From an uncultured Eubacteriales bacterium (lineage in GTDB: Bacteria > Bacillota > Clostridia > Lachnospirales > Anaerotignaceae), in contig URCD01000001.1 in assembly GCA_900546215.1 (NCBI GenBank), positions 1 to 64,000 of the forward strand: DNA of 64,000 bases, given 5' to 3'. The stretch's first letter is position 1. Every line of letters starts with the position of its first letter. Below the pieces are notes generated by a model. That model did not search any database. It saw only the letters and a list, made by a program, of their open reading frames with translations, and was not told the origin of the DNA. A program made the translations under genes and the position numbers. Below, piece by piece: positions 61,875-64,000 of this stretch.

Positions 61875-63520
61875 TGTATTATGTTTGCAAATATACTCCC
61901 CTGGAGCTCATGGAAGGGCTTGGCGCGCAGATGATGAGGCTGGAGCCCCTGCCAAGTAATTTTGACATCGCAGAAAGTCTCGGTCATCCCAATATGTGCG
62001 GCTACGGCAAGGCTGTTATTGAGGAAATATACGCCAAGGATATTAAGGAAATTCTGCTGGTGGACTGCTGCGACGTTATCCGCAGGGTTTATGATATACT
62101 TGTGGAAAGCGGCCGTATGGACTTTGTCTATCTGCTTGAGCTTCCACATAAAACCGGGTTGGCTGAAACAGAGCTGTTTAAAATGAATTTGAGAAAGCTG
62201 GCAAAGGCCTACAGTGCCTACAGCGGGAATTCTTTCGATGTAAAGCGCGCAATGTCAGCCTTTACCGAAACAAAGAAAAATCCTGATGAAAAGCATATAA
62301 GCATACTTGGCGCACATGGAGGAAAGTACCTTTATAAGACTATAAGCGGTAAATTTTCAATGCCGGTGCATGACGATACATGTACGGGAAACAGGTCAAT
62401 TGACGTACCGGGAACGCCTGAGAATATAGATGAATTTATAGACGGATATGCTCCGGGACTGCTTAGGCAGACGCCCTGCATGCGTATGTATGATAACAGC
62501 ACAAGGGGAGAAACGGCAAAGGGCGCCGCGGGAATAATATATCATACAATGAAGTTCTGTGATTATTACAGCTTTGAATACATGGGCATTAAAAATAAGA
62601 CGGGTGTTCCGCTCCTGAAAATAGAGACTGACTGTACCAGCCAGAGCGAAGGCCAGCTTTCAACTCGATTGGAGGCCTTTGCGGAAACTATAGATACAGG
62701 CGTGAAACGGAGGAGACCAGACATGAAGACAGACGGAAAAATATATACTGCGGGAATTGACAGCGGCTCCACAAGTACCGACGCGGTTATAATGGACAGG
62801 GATAAAAACATAATTGGAAAGGCGATTGTACCGACTGGTGCGGGCGCCACAAACGGCGCTAAAAAGGCTTTGGCAGCGGCGCTTGAGGAAGCGGGAATAA
62901 ATGAGGACAGCCTTACGCTAACTGTAACAACAGGCTACGGAAGGGAAAACATAAGCTTTGGGAATTCGTCCGTGACAGAAATAACTTGCCATGCCAAGGG
63001 AGCGCATTACCTTGACCCTTTGGCAAGAACGGTAATAGACATTGGGGGTCAGGACTCAAAGGCAATAAGAATTGATGAAAACGGCTCTGTTCTTAGCTTT
63101 GTAATGAATGATAAATGCGCAGCTGGAACCGGACGGTTCCTTGATATGATGGCGAGGACAATGGAACTTACGCTGGATGAAATGGGAGAGCTTGGACTGC
63201 ATTGGAAAAACGATGTTGTTATTTCAAATATGTGTACGGTTTTTGCAGAGTCTGAGGTTGTCTCACTTGTGGCTCAGGATACGCCTCCGGCTGATATTAT
63301 TCACGGGCTTAATAATTCGGTCGCGGGAAAAACAGTATCTCTGGTAAAGAGACTTGGCGGCGAAAAAGGGTATATAATGACCGGCGGAGTGGCTAAAAAT
63401 AAGGGAATTGTTGAGGCGCTTGAAGAAAAACTTGGTGAGAAGGTATTTATATCAGAAAATGCCCAGCTTTGCGGGGCAATAGGCGCGGCGCTTATCGGAA
63501 TGGAATCATTGACTGAATAG
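61871..63520 (+). CDS. Fusion of dehydratase-like domain and ATP-dependent activase
   Basis: 549 residues. Residues ~1-285 look like a second HgdB-type domain (MCGYGKAVIEEIY, LVDCCDVIRRVYD, FCDYYSFEYMGIKNKTGVPLL). Residues ~295-545 are an ASKHA ATPase of the HgdC/BadF type: AGIDSGSTSTDAVIMD, IDIGGQDSKAIRID, NDKCAAGTGRFLD and CTVFAESEVV (the two Cys that hold the shared [4Fe-4S] cluster), MTGGVAKNKGI. The activase would inject electrons with ATP hydrolysis into the partner encoded just upstream. A fusion of both parts in one chain is notable. Confidence 0.85.
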   Translation: MMYYVCKYTPLELMEGLGAQMMRLEPLPSNFDIAESLGHPNMCGYGKAVIEEIYAKDIKEILLVDCCDVIRRVYDILVESGRMDFVYLLELPHKTGLAETELFKMNLRKLAKAYSAYSGNSFDVKRAMSAFTETKKNPDEKHISILGAHGGKYLYKTISGKFSMPVHDDTCTGNRSIDVPGTPENIDEFIDGYAPGLLRQTPCMRMYDNSTRGETAKGAAGIIYHTMKFCDYYSFEYMGIKNKTGVPLLKIETDCTSQSEGQLSTRLEAFAETIDTGVKRRRPDMKTDGKIYTAGIDSGSTSTDAVIMDRDKNIIGKAIVPTGAGATNGAKKALAAALEEAGINEDSLTLTVTTGYGRENISFGNSSVTEITCHAKGAHYLDPLARTVIDIGGQDSKAIRIDENGSVLSFVMNDKCAAGTGRFLDMMARTMELTLDEMGELGLHWKNDVVISNMCTVFAESEVVSLVAQDTPPADIIHGLNNSVAGKTVSLVKRLGGEKGYIMTGGVAKNKGIVEALEEKLGEKVFISENAQLCGAIGAALIGMESLTE

Positions 63521-63529
63521 GGTGGTTAT

Positions 63530-64000
63530 ATGGGAAATTACGACGACTATAAAAGGGGACGGGATTTAGCTTGGGAGACGCTGATTAACAGCGGCGTTTC
63601 TTCGCTGCCCGTTGAACTTGACCGGGTTGCCGTCTGCTGCGGGGTTAGCGTGATTTCCTTTGAGAGGGCTGTTAAGGCTGGATATATTTATGAGGACGAG
63701 GCTGTGGGCAGAATGTTTGCCAAAACCATAGACGGTATAAAAACAGTTTTTGTGAATAACACCTTGGAGAACAAGGGGAGCATCCGCTTCTTAATCGCTA
63801 AGGGCATTGGCTGCTGCCTTTTGGCTAAAAATCCTTCATATATAACGGAAAGAACAGCTTATGAGGCCGGAATTTTTGCAAGAGACCTGCTTATGCCGGC
63901 AACGGTGCTGTTTGGACTTGGAGTGAAGGACGCTGCCGACATCGCAAGAATATGTCATGTGTCTCAGAGAGCAGCGCAAATAAGGGCGGAAAGAATGGCG
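63530..64000 (+). CDS. ImmA/IrrE-like protein with a degenerate protease site (partial)
   Basis: ATG at 63530, ten bases after the activase stop; the frame stays open to the window edge (157 codons). The late segment EAGIFARDLLMPATVLFGLGV followed by DIARICHVSQRAAQIRAERM is the C-terminal half of the ImmA/IrrE (DUF955) fold. Where those have the zinc site HExxH, this reads FLIAKGIGCCLL, with neither His. It may be a non-catalytic regulator or stress sensor. The C-terminus is missing. Confidence 0.65.
   Translation, partial: MGNYDDYKRGRDLAWETLINSGVSSLPVELDRVAVCCGVSVISFERAVKAGYIYEDEAVGRMFAKTIDGIKTVFVNNTLENKGSIRFLIAKGIGCCLLAKNPSYITERTAYEAGIFARDLLMPATVLFGLGVKDAADIARICHVSQRAAQIRAERMA

Overview
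The window looks like chromosome of an anaerobic, low-to-mid GC Bacillota of the class Clostridia, probably a Lachnospirales-type gut or sediment fermenter. The reasons are tRNAs without an encoded CCA end, a T-box in front of serS, purine-rich ribosome binding sites, DUF4358 and DUF4179 proteins, and oxygen-sensitive enzyme families (2-hydroxyacyl-CoA dehydratase-like and selenium/molybdenum hydroxylases). No species can be named from sequence alone. There is no phage, insertion sequence or CRISPR array. All functions are inferred from sequence motifs and context.

Layout. 1-1078: 3' end of an rRNA operon (23S end, 5S) and five tRNAs. 1165-7069: a BlaI/BlaR1-like pair, a membrane GDPD, a DUF4358 lipoprotein and a ZIP metal transporter. 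7171-8830: T-box plus serS. 8854-9010: a candidate small RNA. 9015-9937: divergent DUF3343 and yedF, both selenium-associated. 10001-12554: zinc/cadmium efflux unit (P1B ATPase, separate HMA protein, zinc-sensing ArsR). 12563-15986: LysR regulator, NSS transporter, an unannotated 42-residue membrane protein and a TetR regulator. 16018-22447: two divergent molybdenum hydroxylases, a fused XdhD type and a three-subunit XdhABC type. 23025-33932: an enolase-superfamily enzyme, then a long operon with a BMP-type nucleoside-like ABC importer, ADP-forming acyl-CoA ligase, adenosine deaminase-like protein and two crotonases. 33980-40720: HelD-like helicase and a sigma factor/ABC exporter operon. 40887-45186: diguanylate cyclase, QueG-like Fe-S protein with MarR regulator, and an SDR. 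45407-47349: sigma factor with DUF4179 partner. 47523-57545: ModE-like regulator, yqeC, yqeB, selD, azlCD, and on the other strand ssnA, ygfK, a nucleotidyltransferase and an LDH/MDH-like enzyme. 57726-64000: LURP-one protein, threonine aldolase, an XRE unit, a double-cubane-type reductase pair and a partial ImmA/IrrE-like protein.

How it fits together. The main theme is the selenium-dependent molybdenum hydroxylase system: hydroxylases (XdhD, XdhABC), selenium supply and cofactor maturation (SelD, YqeB, YqeC, YedF, DUF3343), and the associated YgfK and SsnA. In E. coli and other anaerobes the same set goes with purine breakdown. A ModE-like box (CGTTAT-N12-ATAAY) occurs both between the ModE-like gene and yqeC and between the two hydroxylase operons, so one molybdate-responsive regulator may link the blocks. 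The BMP/acyl-CoA ligase/deaminase/crotonase operon next to the hydroxylases is the best candidate for an undescribed catabolic pathway. Other leads are a promoter-leader-terminator element in front of it, a structured 200-base intergenic element before the enolase-superfamily gene, and the DCCP-like reductase whose activase is fused to a second dehydratase-like domain.
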